Source: CAILDB01 sp049695975
GTDB lineage: Bacteria; Patescibacteriota; Minisyncoccia; Phycocordibacterales; GWA1-40-21
Direction of reading: 5' to 3'
DNA length: 64,000 nt
NCBI GenBank assembly: GCA_049695975.1
Contig: JBAVTE010000009.1
Span: forward strand, 1-64,000
In this document: piece by piece, positions 50,284 through 59,356 of the stretch
How positions within the stretch are numbered: position 1 is the stretch's first letter
Layout: each line of letters opens with the position of its first letter
Made by a program: the position numbers and the translations under genes
Notes under the pieces: generated by a model
Seen by the model: the letters and a program-made list of their open reading frames with translations, nothing else
Told to the model about the DNA's origin: nothing
Database searches by the model: none

Positions 50284-50390
50284 GCCTAAAAAACTAATTG
50301 CATATTATATTAAATAGAAATATCTAAAATTTTGTAAAATTTAATCATATTAATCTACGAAAAAGACTGCCTTATCAATTGATAATTTAT

Positions 50391-50439
50391 AAAGGACATT
50401 TACTATTCTAAAAGACAGAGTATGAATGTCCTTTAGAAT
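50391..50439. ncRNA. Candidate pseudoknot or switching RNA element
   Basis: Four segments in order: AAAGGACATT (50391-50400), ATTCTAAA (50405-50412), AATGTCCTTT (50425-50434) and TTTAGAAT (50432-50439). The first pairs with the third and the second with the fourth, a crossing order that gives either an H-type pseudoknot or two exclusive hairpins. A TATAAT on the reverse strand (50451-50456) starts just outside, so a reverse transcript is likely. Confidence 0.45.
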
Positions 50440-50589
50440 ATATGCCTTAAATTATAACAAATTGAGACGTTGAACATTCAAATTGTTTTGGTTCTCGAGA
50501 CTGCCTTGCATAAGAAGGTCGACACTTATAGAACCACGACCAAAAACGAACGGGATTACTACTGTTTGATAACAACAAAAAATGCAAAA

Positions 50590-50605
50590 CCCCGCCGAAG
50601 CGGGG
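50590..50605 (-). terminator. Terminator of the ligase/polymerase gene
   Basis: Stem CCCCGC / GCGGGG with a CGAA (reverse: TTCG) tetraloop, followed on the reverse strand by TTTTGCATTTTTTG. It lies about 90 nt after the stop at 50696. Confidence 0.88.
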
Positions 50606-50695
50606 CCTTACATAGACATTCGTTTGGGCTAACTAATTGCTAGCACTCACCTTAGTATCTTTGCATATTTTAGAAAAATTGCAAGCATTTTTAAA

Positions 50696-52900
50696 CTATT
50701 TGAAAGGATTTATTCCTTTATAAATAGAGTTTATCATCCCTTCTATTTTTTCCGTCATACTTGGATTTATTTTTTCTGCTCTTTTCAACAAATCAACTGT
50801 AGTAGAAATAATCCCTTTATCATAATACCCTTTTGCAACCGCCATATATGATGAAGAAATTCTTGAGTCGCTTGTAGTTGCATTTCCCCAAAGTGCATCA
50901 AAAGTTTTTTGATCTTGAGCAAAGATAAGAGATACACCATAAATTATTTTTGTTTCAGGATAGTTTTGTTCTAGATCATATGACTCTTTTGCCTCTTTCA
51001 ATACATTATCTATTTGACCCAAGTTAAGATATGCGTTTACAAGTTGAGTTCTAAAGGCCTGCTTATTTGGAGAAAGTTCTTTTGCTTTTAAGAGATATGT
51101 TAATGCTTGATTAAAATCTCCTAAATTAACTAGAAAAATTCCAAAAAATTCTTGATATCTTGCATCGTTTGGATAAGTAATAACCTGTGTTTTTATTTGA
51201 GTATAAGCTAAGTCAACAAATTTAGTTTTTAAATCCTGACTTGCTACTGTACCTCGATATACAGAAGGAGCAATTTCGAGCAATCTTTCTCTAACTTCTG
51301 CTTTTCCTAAAAATCCATTGGAAACAGCTTCTTTGAAGAAATTCAAACTAAGATCAGGATATTTACTCTGTGTTTGTACAGCTAAAATCAAATTATGATT
51401 TGTATGAATTGGTTTATAATTTACAAAATATAAACTAGCAAAAAGTGCAATAACGACGACAGGCGCTATCATATAAGCTACAGCCTCATTATTCTTGCCT
51501 GTCTCATCCATCCACTCAGATATTTTTTGCATGTAAGTCCCTTGCTCTCCCTTCTCCCTTCTAGAATAAATATGAATGATTGCAAAAACTGTAAAGAACA
51601 AGAACAAACTTATATTATTATCGAACACAAATAAACTCTGGAAAAAATATCCCGCGAGTAGTCCTGTAATAACTGACTTCTCTATGATAGACAAAATGCT
51701 TGCCTTTCTCCATAGCTCATATAGACATGCGAGATAAAGTCCAAGATAAAATAATAACCCCAGAAACCCTCCGGCAACAAGCATATCGAGAGGCATATTG
51801 TGCGCCCTATCAAACCATTGCTCTTGATAATACATTTTTGGATCATAAAATTTGTTGAAAGCATAATTAAAATTTTCTTGACCCCATCCTAAAATCGGTC
51901 TCTCCATTGCACCTTTTATAGCCATTGGCCAAACGAGCTGTCTCGCTTGACCGTTTAGATCAGTCAAAGAAACAGACAATAATCTCTGCAAGGAACCGTG
52001 ACTTTTTATATAACTAGAATCCAAAATATTTTGAGTAATTTTACCAAGTCCAGTCTGCTGATAAGGAGCTGTGTCTCTAAAAATAAATGCTGAATAAGTA
52101 AAACCGAAAATAAACATCACAGCAAATATAACAACAGAAGTTTTCCTCACAAAAACATTTTTCTTCTCGAAAATTGTAATAAGGAGAGCAGAGATCAATA
52201 GGCCAACACCCAATCCCAAAATAACCCCTCTTGAAGTGTTATAAACAAGATATGTAAACATACCCCCTAAACATAAGTAAATATAAAATAACCAATTCGA
52301 AAAAAGTTTCTTAAGGACGATTCCCTGTTCAGTCAAGCATTTTACCAAGACATCTCTGTACAAAAGAACCAAAATAAAGAAGAAGTTGAAAAGAAAATAA
52401 ACGGAGAGATAAATAGGGTTACCAAGTGGGCCGGATACTCGATAAATACCATTCGTGATATCTACGAATGACATAATACTCATAATGAAGCTCAAGAAAA
52501 CCGAGGTTCTCAAAAACCAGGACAAAAAATCATTCTTGATGACAGAAGCAAAAACAACAAAATACATTAAAAGATGTATAAGTGTCACCCATCCGTCCAT
52601 TCGTTCAAAGTTACTCCACAGAGATTTTGCAGGAGCCACACCAAATATATCTGCAAGGAACATTACTGAAACAAAAAGAAACGCAATCAAAGCCACCCAG
52701 GAAAACTTTAGTCTGCTTTCCTTATCCTTGAAAATAAGGATAAGCCAGAGAGCAAAAACAATTTCTATAATAATGCGAAGTGTAAATGCCTTACCGACTA
52801 TGTATGGAAAATACATTCCGTTTGTCACGATAAATGGTACAAGAAGCAATGCAAAAAGACCTGTAATAACCGTTACTTTCAATAATTGTTTGATAGTCAT
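50696..52900 (-). CDS. O-antigen ligase/polymerase family membrane protein with TPR tail
   Basis: Membrane protein of 734 residues. About eleven hydrophobic segments fill residues 8-510, with the Wzy_C (O-antigen ligase-like) region around ERPILGWGQENFNYAFNKFY and the following large outer loop (FDRAHNMPLDML). The C-terminal 170 residues (about 560-734) are TPR repeats. Such proteins polymerise or transfer glycans, for example onto proteins or lipid. It lies on the opposite strand at the head of the polysaccharide cluster and is the likely final step. Polymerase, ligase or oligosaccharyltransferase activity cannot be separated by sequence alone. Confidence 0.85.
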   Translation of the reverse strand: MTIKQLLKVTVITGLFALLLVPFIVTNGMYFPYIVGKAFTLRIIIEIVFALWLILIFKDKESRLKFSWVALIAFLFVSVMFLADIFGVAPAKSLWSNFERMDGWVTLIHLLMYFVVFASVIKNDFLSWFLRTSVFLSFIMSIMSFVDITNGIYRVSGPLGNPIYLSVYFLFNFFFILVLLYRDVLVKCLTEQGIVLKKLFSNWLFYIYLCLGGMFTYLVYNTSRGVILGLGVGLLISALLITIFEKKNVFVRKTSVVIFAVMFIFGFTYSAFIFRDTAPYQQTGLGKITQNILDSSYIKSHGSLQRLLSVSLTDLNGQARQLVWPMAIKGAMERPILGWGQENFNYAFNKFYDPKMYYQEQWFDRAHNMPLDMLVAGGFLGLLFYLGLYLACLYELWRKASILSIIEKSVITGLLAGYFFQSLFVFDNNISLFLFFTVFAIIHIYSRREKGEQGTYMQKISEWMDETGKNNEAVAYMIAPVVVIALFASLYFVNYKPIHTNHNLILAVQTQSKYPDLSLNFFKEAVSNGFLGKAEVRERLLEIAPSVYRGTVASQDLKTKFVDLAYTQIKTQVITYPNDARYQEFFGIFLVNLGDFNQALTYLLKAKELSPNKQAFRTQLVNAYLNLGQIDNVLKEAKESYDLEQNYPETKIIYGVSLIFAQDQKTFDALWGNATTSDSRISSSYMAVAKGYYDKGIISTTVDLLKRAEKINPSMTEKIEGMINSIYKGINPFK

Positions 52901-53231
52901 ATTTTAAAAAACTTGTCCCGTAATAAGTTATATCTTACTACTGGTATTATTAGTAATATCAATAATCTATAATAAAAAACTTTCAAAAGCTAGTGCAAGT
53001 GGCATTATAACACAGAAAATTAATGACAGAAAAGATTAATTTTAAAAACGTGGGTGTGAGTTCCATCTGCAATATGTCGAAAAGTCGCATAGACAAAGGA
53101 TGGCGGAACAATGCAAGTATGGAGTGGTGGAAAACAAACAAGATCTCCATTATACATAGATGAATGTTTAGATCGAAAAACAAGTAAAAAAAGTGACGTT
53201 TCAATATAAAGGTGATAAAATATCCTAAATT
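52901..53231. other. Divergent intergenic region, ligase gene and flippase gene
   Basis: A 331-bp non-coding stretch between divergent genes. It holds an imperfect 20-bp palindrome (52942-52961, TGGTATTATT and AGTAATATCA) close to the ligase gene, a possible operator, and the flippase promoter at its right end. A reverse open frame here overlaps the flippase start and shows no family features. Confidence 0.5.
53193..53221 (+). promoter_or_regulatory. Leaderless-type promoter of the glycan cluster
   Basis: GTGACG (53193-53198), 17-nt spacer, TAAAAT (53216-53221) preceded by TGA, an extended -10; 10 nt to the ATG at 53232. It would serve the flippase and the following glycosyltransferases. Confidence 0.5.
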
Positions 53232-54578
53232 ATGGAAATCGACAATAAAGAGCAGATCAATGCAACTGTCCTTGACTATTTTACCAACTGGCAAACTTTT
53301 TGGTTTTATATAAAAGAAAAGATACAACACCCCGGTGTGCAAAAACATGGAAAAAATATGGGGTGGATGTTCACGACAAAGATTACAAGTATGGCGATTT
53401 CATTTATCGCAACAGCGTATATAGCAAGGCATCTTGGTCCGATGAATTATGGAGAACTCAGCTATGCTATGAGCTTTGTGGGACTTTTTGGTTTTATAGC
53501 AGTTCTCGGTATAGATCAAATACTATATAGAGATCTTATAAAATACCCTGAAAAAAGAAACGAATACATGGGGACAGCACTAACTGTGAGAATAATAGCT
53601 TCCATAATTGCAGTAATGGTTTGTACATTAGGTGCTTTTATTTTTTCACCAAGAGATGTTTCTTTATTCTTAATTTTTATTATTAGTTTAACTTTTATAT
53701 TTAGCTCTTTTCAATTATTGAGTTATGAATTTCAAGCAGAAATAAAATCAAAATATCCTTCTATCATTTCTTTGGTAATTGTATTGATCTTAAATATATT
53801 AAAAATAATAGTAATTTTTAATAGTAAAGGTGTTATATATCTTGCTGGAATCGTCCTGCTTGAACCCATACTTTATTCTATCGGCTTCTTATATTTTAGA
53901 ATAAAAAAGTTTGGAACAATTAAATATTGGAGATTTGATAAAAATATTGCGATTTCAATTTTAAAAGATTCATCCCCTCTTATTTTTTCATCAGTCTTCC
54001 TTGCAATATATGCCCGAATAGATCAAGTTATGATAAAAAATATGATGGATGCGGGTTCCGTCGGACTCTACAGTTCTGCAGTTACAGTCTCAGAAGTTTG
54101 GTATTTTATTCCAAATATAATTGTCTCAGCTCTATTTCCTGCAATCATAAATGCAAAATTAACTTCAGACGGACTCTATAAAAATAGATTGAAAAAATTA
54201 ACCTCACTTTTGTTTGTGTTTTCTTTAATAGCTTCAATTTTTACATCAATTTTTGCCCCAATAATAATAAAGATACTTTATGGATCTGCTTTCATAGGCG
54301 GTATAACAGTCCTACAGATATATGTGTGGTCTCTCGCCGGAACTTCATTAAGTAACTTAATAATGAATTATTTAGTAGCCCAAAATTACAGAAGGATTTC
54401 ACTTTTAATAAATATTTTGCCGATGATTATAAATGTTATTTTAAATATAATCTGGATACCAAAATACGGTATAATTGGAGCTGCATTAGCGACACTCATT
54501 TCATATTCTATTGGTCCTTTTGTCTTATTACTTTTTAAAAAAACAAGAAGTGAAATATTAGAAATAATCAAAGCATAA
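53232..54578 (+). CDS. Oligosaccharide flippase (Wzx-like)
   Basis: Predicted flippase of lipid-linked sugar units across the membrane. The 448-residue protein has about twelve hydrophobic segments after a polar N-terminal tail of about 38 residues. The beginning of the membrane part, WMFTTKITSMAISFIATAYIARHLGPMNYGELSYAMSF, is typical of the polysaccharide biosynthesis (RfbX/MurJ-like) superfamily. It starts the forward cluster and is followed after 1 nt by a glycosyltransferase. The substrate is unknown. Confidence 0.92.
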   Translation: MEIDNKEQINATVLDYFTNWQTFWFYIKEKIQHPGVQKHGKNMGWMFTTKITSMAISFIATAYIARHLGPMNYGELSYAMSFVGLFGFIAVLGIDQILYRDLIKYPEKRNEYMGTALTVRIIASIIAVMVCTLGAFIFSPRDVSLFLIFIISLTFIFSSFQLLSYEFQAEIKSKYPSIISLVIVLILNILKIIVIFNSKGVIYLAGIVLLEPILYSIGFLYFRIKKFGTIKYWRFDKNIAISILKDSSPLIFSSVFLAIYARIDQVMIKNMMDAGSVGLYSSAVTVSEVWYFIPNIIVSALFPAIINAKLTSDGLYKNRLKKLTSLLFVFSLIASIFTSIFAPIIIKILYGSAFIGGITVLQIYVWSLAGTSLSNLIMNYLVAQNYRRISLLINILPMIINVILNIIWIPKYGIIGAALATLISYSIGPFVLLLFKKTRSEILEIIKA

Positions 54579-54579
54579 T

Positions 54580-55500
54580 ATGTTTAAAATAAAAGAAAGG
54601 ACAGATAATTTACGTTTTAAAATATACTATAATTCCTTGTTCAAAATAAAAGTCTGGACAACAAGAAAAGTGGTGAAATTGTTTAAATTAGGAAGACATA
54701 CTAGTTATCCATTTATAACTGGGGATAGTTTCCGAGCTTTGGCCCAGCACATTTTTGATGAATCATCTGATATTGATTGTCCGTCAGTTATGCATAGTGA
54801 TATTGTATTTGTACGGACAGATTTTTTGCATACTTTTTTTAAAAAAATACATATAAAAATTATTAATCCTTATATTTTAATATCCCATAATGCTGACAAT
54901 AACATAGACTCTCAATATGAAAAATATATCGATGATAAAATTATCCACTGGTTTGCACAGAATCTTTTAATAGACAATAAAAAAATAACTCCTATACCGA
55001 TAGGGATAACCCTTAGATTTTATGACAAAAAAAATACAACCGCAGAATTAATTAAAAAATATCGAAATAAAATAGGTCGTATTTTAAAAATATTTTTTGG
55101 ATTTTATGGAAATACCAACAAAAAGAGGTTGGGAATCGTAAATGACCTTAGGAAATGTTCTGTGTGTGTTGAATGTAAGGATTTTTTGGAAAAAGATAAG
55201 TACTATGATCAAGTTTCAAATTATGTTTTCAACGCATCACCTATCGGAAATGGGATAGACTGTATTCGCACATGGGAATCATTATATTTAGGAACTATTC
55301 CCGTGGTTGAAAGAAGTGTGTCAACTGGATATTGGAAAAATATCGGTATTCCCCTACTTCTCGTTGATTCTTGGAAAGATTTAGAGAATGTCAGAGAAGA
55401 TTGGCTTAAAAAAGAATATGAAGATATAAAAAATAAAATTGGTTCGGAAGCAATTTATATGGATTATTGGATAAAAGAAGTCATAAAATATAAAAATTAA
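54580..55500 (+). CDS. Exostosin-like glycosyltransferase
   Basis: A 306-residue cytoplasmic protein. The C-terminal half contains ASPIGNGIDCIRTWESLYLG then TIPVVERS, the pattern of exostosin/GT47-like transferases in which an acidic residue and a conserved Trp-Glu precede a GxxPV turn. The N-terminal half is poorly conserved to my eye (FITGDSFRALAQHIFDE, YILISHNADNNID). Likely adds a sugar to the surface glycan; donor and acceptor are unknown. It starts 1 nt after the flippase and ends 1 nt before the next gene, so it is within one operon. Confidence 0.72.
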   Translation: MFKIKERTDNLRFKIYYNSLFKIKVWTTRKVVKLFKLGRHTSYPFITGDSFRALAQHIFDESSDIDCPSVMHSDIVFVRTDFLHTFFKKIHIKIINPYILISHNADNNIDSQYEKYIDDKIIHWFAQNLLIDNKKITPIPIGITLRFYDKKNTTAELIKKYRNKIGRILKIFFGFYGNTNKKRLGIVNDLRKCSVCVECKDFLEKDKYYDQVSNYVFNASPIGNGIDCIRTWESLYLGTIPVVERSVSTGYWKNIGIPLLLVDSWKDLENVREDWLKKEYEDIKNKIGSEAIYMDYWIKEVIKYKN

Positions 55501-55501
55501 A

Positions 55502-56386
55502 ATGAATTATTCAATAGGAGTCGTCACATATCACGCCAGATTTGAAAAATATTTCATTCCTCTCATCAAGAAATTGACTGCTATATTTCCTGATAAGGAA
55601 ATCATATGCGTAATCAATGGACATCCAGATAGAACATTGCAAATCAATTATTTAAATAATATTACTGCTTTTTTGTCGAAATTTTCGAATGTTCGTTATT
55701 TGACTTATGATACAAATCAATCTTTATCTAAATGCTGGAATCAAATAATAATACTTTCTCAAACAGAGAAAGTTATTATTATAAATGACGACACTCAAGT
55801 AACAGACCTCTTCCGCCAAGAATTTGAAACAAAAGTTTTAGACATACCATTTTCAATTATGAATGCCAGCTGGAGTCATTTTCTTACTTCCAAAGAAATT
55901 GTTAAAAAAGTTGGATGGTTTGATGAACGTCTCTTGGGAGTTGGGTACGAGGACGCAGATTATGGACTAAGAATGGCAATGCTAGGCATCCCTATGACAA
56001 ATACTATTTGTTTGGGACTCAATAATTATGTAGCTGGCCAAGAAAATCCTGGATGGAAAAATATTTCCCAAAAAATTAATGCATCAAAATATACATTAGT
56101 AAATTTTGAATTTTTTAAAACAAAATGGGTTACTATGGATATAAACCCAGAAATCAAACCAGAAAATTTCAAACATAAATTACAATGGAATGATACTCTG
56201 TGTTTATTCTCTCCAAAGACAAATGAACCTACCCCTATATTTTACGATTTCAGTTGTCTTGATTATAAAATAAAAACAAGCTTTAGTTCTCTGCCTTATA
56301 TTGAAAATAATTTCAAAATTACAATGCAAAAAGTATTCTTTGCATTCAAACAATTACTTAAGAAAATATATAGAAAAATGTTATAG
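55502..56386 (+). CDS. GT2-type glycosyltransferase
   Basis: A 294-residue protein with a GT-A-like fold: IGVVTYHARFEKYFIPLI at the start, a metal-binding IIINDDTQVTD (DxD-like, residues about 94-104), and further on GWFDERLLGVGYEDADYGLRM, the ED motif of family 2 glycosyltransferases. It lacks membrane segments. It begins 1 nt after the exostosin-like gene. The gene order suggests the same glycan pathway. Confidence 0.82.
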   Translation: MNYSIGVVTYHARFEKYFIPLIKKLTAIFPDKEIICVINGHPDRTLQINYLNNITAFLSKFSNVRYLTYDTNQSLSKCWNQIIILSQTEKVIIINDDTQVTDLFRQEFETKVLDIPFSIMNASWSHFLTSKEIVKKVGWFDERLLGVGYEDADYGLRMAMLGIPMTNTICLGLNNYVAGQENPGWKNISQKINASKYTLVNFEFFKTKWVTMDINPEIKPENFKHKLQWNDTLCLFSPKTNEPTPIFYDFSCLDYKIKTSFSSLPYIENNFKITMQKVFFAFKQLLKKIYRKML

Positions 56387-56392
56387 CACCAG

Positions 56393-57400
56393 CTATTTTT
56401 GAATCCAAAAACTTGGTAATTTTTTTGTAATTTCAATATTTTCAAATTCTTTACTGGATTGAACACCCACCTTCCTGGCCCAATCAAACATTTTCTTGAG
56501 ACCTTCGGATAAAAGAATCCTCTTCGGCCTGTTTGATAAAAGTCTATTTAATTTGTCGTGAGTACTATATGCATGCTTGACTTCATTTCTAGTTTCAAGA
56601 TGTTTTCTTTGGATTGGTTTACCATTAGCCTTTTCAAGTTCATCTGTCATTTGATTAATTGTGCAAGGAACATCTCCTCCAACATTTATAATTTGACTAT
56701 AAAACGATTTATTCTCGACAGAGTGAGCAATGATTGGGGCAACATCATCAATATATGAAAATGCTCTGGATTGTTCCCCGTCCCCATAGATAGTTACTGG
56801 CTCATCTTTCATTATTTTGTTCATAAAAATACCGATAACATTTCTATATTTATCACCAATATTTTGTCTTGGTCCGTAAACATTATGAGGTCTAAATATG
56901 ACATAATCCATTCCAAACATCTCATTGGCCGCTTTTAAATCAAGTTCAATTGCATACTTGGCCACACCATACGGATCACAAGGCGAAGGAATCATATCTT
57001 CTGAAAATGGAGGTTTGCCATGACCATATACGGCCATTGAAGAAGTAAACACAAAACATTTTACTCCATATTTAATAGATGCATTAATCAGATTGACACT
57101 GCCCATAAGATTATTTTCATAATTAAACTTACGAATAAAATGACTCAAACCTTCTGCGGCATAAGCAGCTAAATGATATACATATGAAAATTTGTGTTCA
57201 GCAAAAAGTTTTTCTACAAGAGTGGCGTCAGTAATTGACCCATTAATAAATAAAATACCTGGCGAGATATTGCTTTCAAAACCTCCCGATAAATCGTCTA
57301 AGACAACGACAGAATGACCCATTTTCAAAAGTTCATCCGCAACATGAGAACCAATAAAACCTGCACCACCAGTCACTAATATTTTTTCTGATTTATTCAT
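56393..57400 (-). CDS. NAD-dependent nucleotide-sugar epimerase/dehydratase
   Basis: Short-chain dehydrogenase of the extended type, 335 residues from MNKSEKILVTGGAGFIGSHV. The Rossmann GxxGxxG is GGAGFIG. The catalytic set is Ser in FTSSMAVYGHG and YxxxK in DPYGVAKYAIELD. The pattern fits UDP-glucose 4-epimerase (GalE) or related GalNAc epimerases, but the exact substrate cannot be read off. It is the only reverse gene within the forward cluster and has TATAAT 10 nt upstream of its ATG (57411-57416). Confidence 0.88.
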   Translation of the reverse strand: MNKSEKILVTGGAGFIGSHVADELLKMGHSVVVLDDLSGGFESNISPGILFINGSITDATLVEKLFAEHKFSYVYHLAAYAAEGLSHFIRKFNYENNLMGSVNLINASIKYGVKCFVFTSSMAVYGHGKPPFSEDMIPSPCDPYGVAKYAIELDLKAANEMFGMDYVIFRPHNVYGPRQNIGDKYRNVIGIFMNKIMKDEPVTIYGDGEQSRAFSYIDDVAPIIAHSVENKSFYSQIINVGGDVPCTINQMTDELEKANGKPIQRKHLETRNEVKHAYSTHDKLNRLLSNRPKRILLSEGLKKMFDWARKVGVQSSKEFENIEITKKLPSFWIQK

Positions 57401-57471
57401 AACATTAAATATTATACACATTCATAATTATTTTGCACCATATTTATATTATGTTGAAAAATATACAAAAA

Positions 57472-57500
57472 TTGATATAATATCAAGTAATTAATATAAT
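57472..57500 (+). promoter_or_regulatory. Leaderless-type promoter of the second epimerase-like gene
   Basis: TTGATA (57472-57477), 17-nt spacer, perfect TATAAT (57495-57500), then 6 nt to the ATG at 57507. One of the clearest leaderless arrangements in the window. Confidence 0.75.
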
Positions 57501-57506
57501 AAAATT

Positions 57507-58379
57507 ATGAAATACTTAGTATTGGGATCGGCTGGTCAGATAGGTTCGACACTTGTCAAAAAAATTAAAGAAAATAAAAAAGATGAGGTTTTTGAATTCG
57601 ATATAGAAAATAATCCGTCTCAGGACCTTAGAATTTATAATAACAAGCTACTAGATAAAATAATAAAAAAATCGGATTTTATCTTCTTTTTGGCTTTTGA
57701 TGTTGGAGGATCAAGATATTTAAAAACATACCAAGATACTTATGATTTTGTATCAAACAACATTAAAATTGTAGACAGGACTTTTGATGCATTGAAAAAA
57801 CACAATAAACCATTTATCTTTGCCTCAAGTCAAATGGCAAATATGTCTTATTCAAGTTACGGTCTCCTCAAATCAGTCGGAGAAAAAAATACTGAGATTT
57901 TAGGTGGACTTGTGGTTAAATTTTGGAATGTTTATGGCTTAGAGCATGATAAAAATAAATTTCATGTTATTACTGACCTTATTATCAGAGCATCAACAAC
58001 TGGTAAAATAAATCTTTTAACTGACGGTACTGAGGAAAGACAACTCCTTTTTACTGATGATTGTGCCGAGTGTTTAATAGAATTATCAAAAAAATACAAG
58101 AATATACCAAGAAATAAACAACTGCATATCACAAATTTCAAATGGCACACCATTCTCGATGTAGCAAACATTATTTCAAAACATTTTCCTGGTTCTAAAA
58201 TAAAACCAAGTAAACAAATAGATACAGTTCAAAAAAACAAAAAAAATGAACCGGACTCATATATTCTTAGCTATTGGAAACCAAAAACTAAACTTGAGGA
58301 TGGTATTGCTTATATAATAAAAGAGATGAAAGCACATCCTGAAAAATATCCGGGTATGTCCTCAAAAAAAATCCTATAA
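57507..58379 (+). CDS. NAD(P)-dependent sugar epimerase/dehydratase
   Basis: A 290-residue extended SDR protein. It starts MKYLVLGSAGQIGSTLVKKI with the dinucleotide-binding GSAGQIG. The Ser is in FIFASSQMANMSY and the YxxxK is YGLLK in SSYGLLKSVGEKN. It diverges from the other epimerase, differing enough to have another substrate. The middle GTEERQLLFTDDC is typical of sugar-nucleotide enzymes. It probably heads the second forward operon, ending before the glycosyltransferase at 58404. Confidence 0.85.
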   Translation: MKYLVLGSAGQIGSTLVKKIKENKKDEVFEFDIENNPSQDLRIYNNKLLDKIIKKSDFIFFLAFDVGGSRYLKTYQDTYDFVSNNIKIVDRTFDALKKHNKPFIFASSQMANMSYSSYGLLKSVGEKNTEILGGLVVKFWNVYGLEHDKNKFHVITDLIIRASTTGKINLLTDGTEERQLLFTDDCAECLIELSKKYKNIPRNKQLHITNFKWHTILDVANIISKHFPGSKIKPSKQIDTVQKNKKNEPDSYILSYWKPKTKLEDGIAYIIKEMKAHPEKYPGMSSKKIL

Positions 58380-58403
58380 TACAGTGTTATTTTTATAATT
58401 AAT

Positions 58404-59354
58404 ATGAAAACAATCGTACTCATACCCATTAAAAATGAGGAATGGATTTTGGAGCAGACTCTAAATAATATTTCACCGTATGTGGATGAAGTTATAATTG
58501 CAGATCAAAAATCAACAGACAAAAGTTTAGAAATCTGTAAGAAATTTTCTAATGTAAAAGTGATTGATAACCCTTATGAAGGACACAGCAATAAAGTCCG
58601 ATGGTTACTTCTCGAGGAAGCCAGGAAAATCGGCAAAAATAATTTGATTGTCTGTATTGATGCCGATGAGATGATTTCACCAATGGGTTTAGAAGAAATT
58701 AAAAAACTTATCTCAGAAGGTAAGGCCACTAAGGGAGATGTATTTAAATTAAAATGGATACAATTATGGAAAAATACTAAGGAGTATAGAGATGATGGGG
58801 TTTGGAAGGATAATTATAAAGATGTTGCTTTTATTGATAACGAAGAAATCAATGAATACAAAAGAGATTTTGTTGTAAACGACCACACTTCTAGAGTCCC
58901 AGATACAAACATAAATAAAGAAATATCAATTTCCTATCCCCTACTTCATTTTCACTTTGTGGCTTGGAAAAGAACTGAAATGAAACAGGCTTGGTATAGG
59001 TGTTCTGAACTTATTGCTGGTTTAAGAAATGCAAAAAGAATTAATAACACTTATAGAGTAACCCTCGAACCTAAAAATATTAAACTTCTTTCTATACAAA
59101 AAGAATGGGTAGATGGATTGACTCTGACACAAAACATGGAAAAAGCTTCGAGTGATTGGCATCTGAAAGAAATTTTAGGGTTTTTCGATAAATATGGAAT
59201 TAAATTTTTTGAGCAATTACAGATTTGGAATATTGACGAATTGCATAATGAATTTGTAAAAAAAGTTGGACGAGAACCAATAAGTAGAGTTTATCCCAGT
59301 TGGTTAGTTGCCTTGAACGAAATTAAAAACAAGATTAGAAATTTTCGCCCATAA
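58404..59354 (+). CDS. GT2-family glycosyltransferase
   Basis: A 316-residue family 2 transferase: VLIPIKNEEWILEQTL at the start, DEVIIADQKSTDKSLEI and the catalytic metal site VCIDADEMISP (DxD). The C-terminal half is charged and not recognised. No membrane segments. It follows the epimerase-like gene by 24 nt and precedes the GT-D gene by 2 nt, so it is cotranscribed. Sugar donor unknown. Confidence 0.88.
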   Translation: MKTIVLIPIKNEEWILEQTLNNISPYVDEVIIADQKSTDKSLEICKKFSNVKVIDNPYEGHSNKVRWLLLEEARKIGKNNLIVCIDADEMISPMGLEEIKKLISEGKATKGDVFKLKWIQLWKNTKEYRDDGVWKDNYKDVAFIDNEEINEYKRDFVVNDHTSRVPDTNINKEISISYPLLHFHFVAWKRTEMKQAWYRCSELIAGLRNAKRINNTYRVTLEPKNIKLLSIQKEWVDGLTLTQNMEKASSDWHLKEILGFFDKYGIKFFEQLQIWNIDELHNEFVKKVGREPISRVYPSWLVALNEIKNKIRNFRP

Positions 59355-59356
59355 AT

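Larger units (their letters stand above)
50080..50695. other. 616-bp non-coding region with several RNA-like structures
   Basis: Contains a reverse-strand promoter at 50256-50283 that would drive the PKD gene with a leader of about 170 nt, crossing inverted repeats at 50391-50439, a reverse TATAAT at 50451-50456, a palindrome TTATCAATTGATAA (50372-50385), a nested hairpin at 50485-50544 (GGTTCT with AGAACC, inside it CCTT-GCATAAG-AAGG), and the ligase terminator at 50590. A forward open frame at 50117 is not convincing. Confidence 0.55.

Noticed and set aside
50117..50317. Forward 66-codon open frame with a CIICHK motif
   Set aside because: It starts with GTG without a ribosome site or promoter, is Lys-rich low-complexity, and overlaps the reverse promoter and leader of the PKD gene.
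50485..50544. Hairpin as a degenerate tRNA gene
   Set aside because: Only an anticodon-like arm is present; D-arm, T-arm and a proper acceptor stem cannot be drawn.
52983..53348. Reverse 121-codon open frame upstream of the flippase
   Set aside because: It overlaps the flippase start and its promoter, its composition is random hydrophobic, and no family feature is visible.
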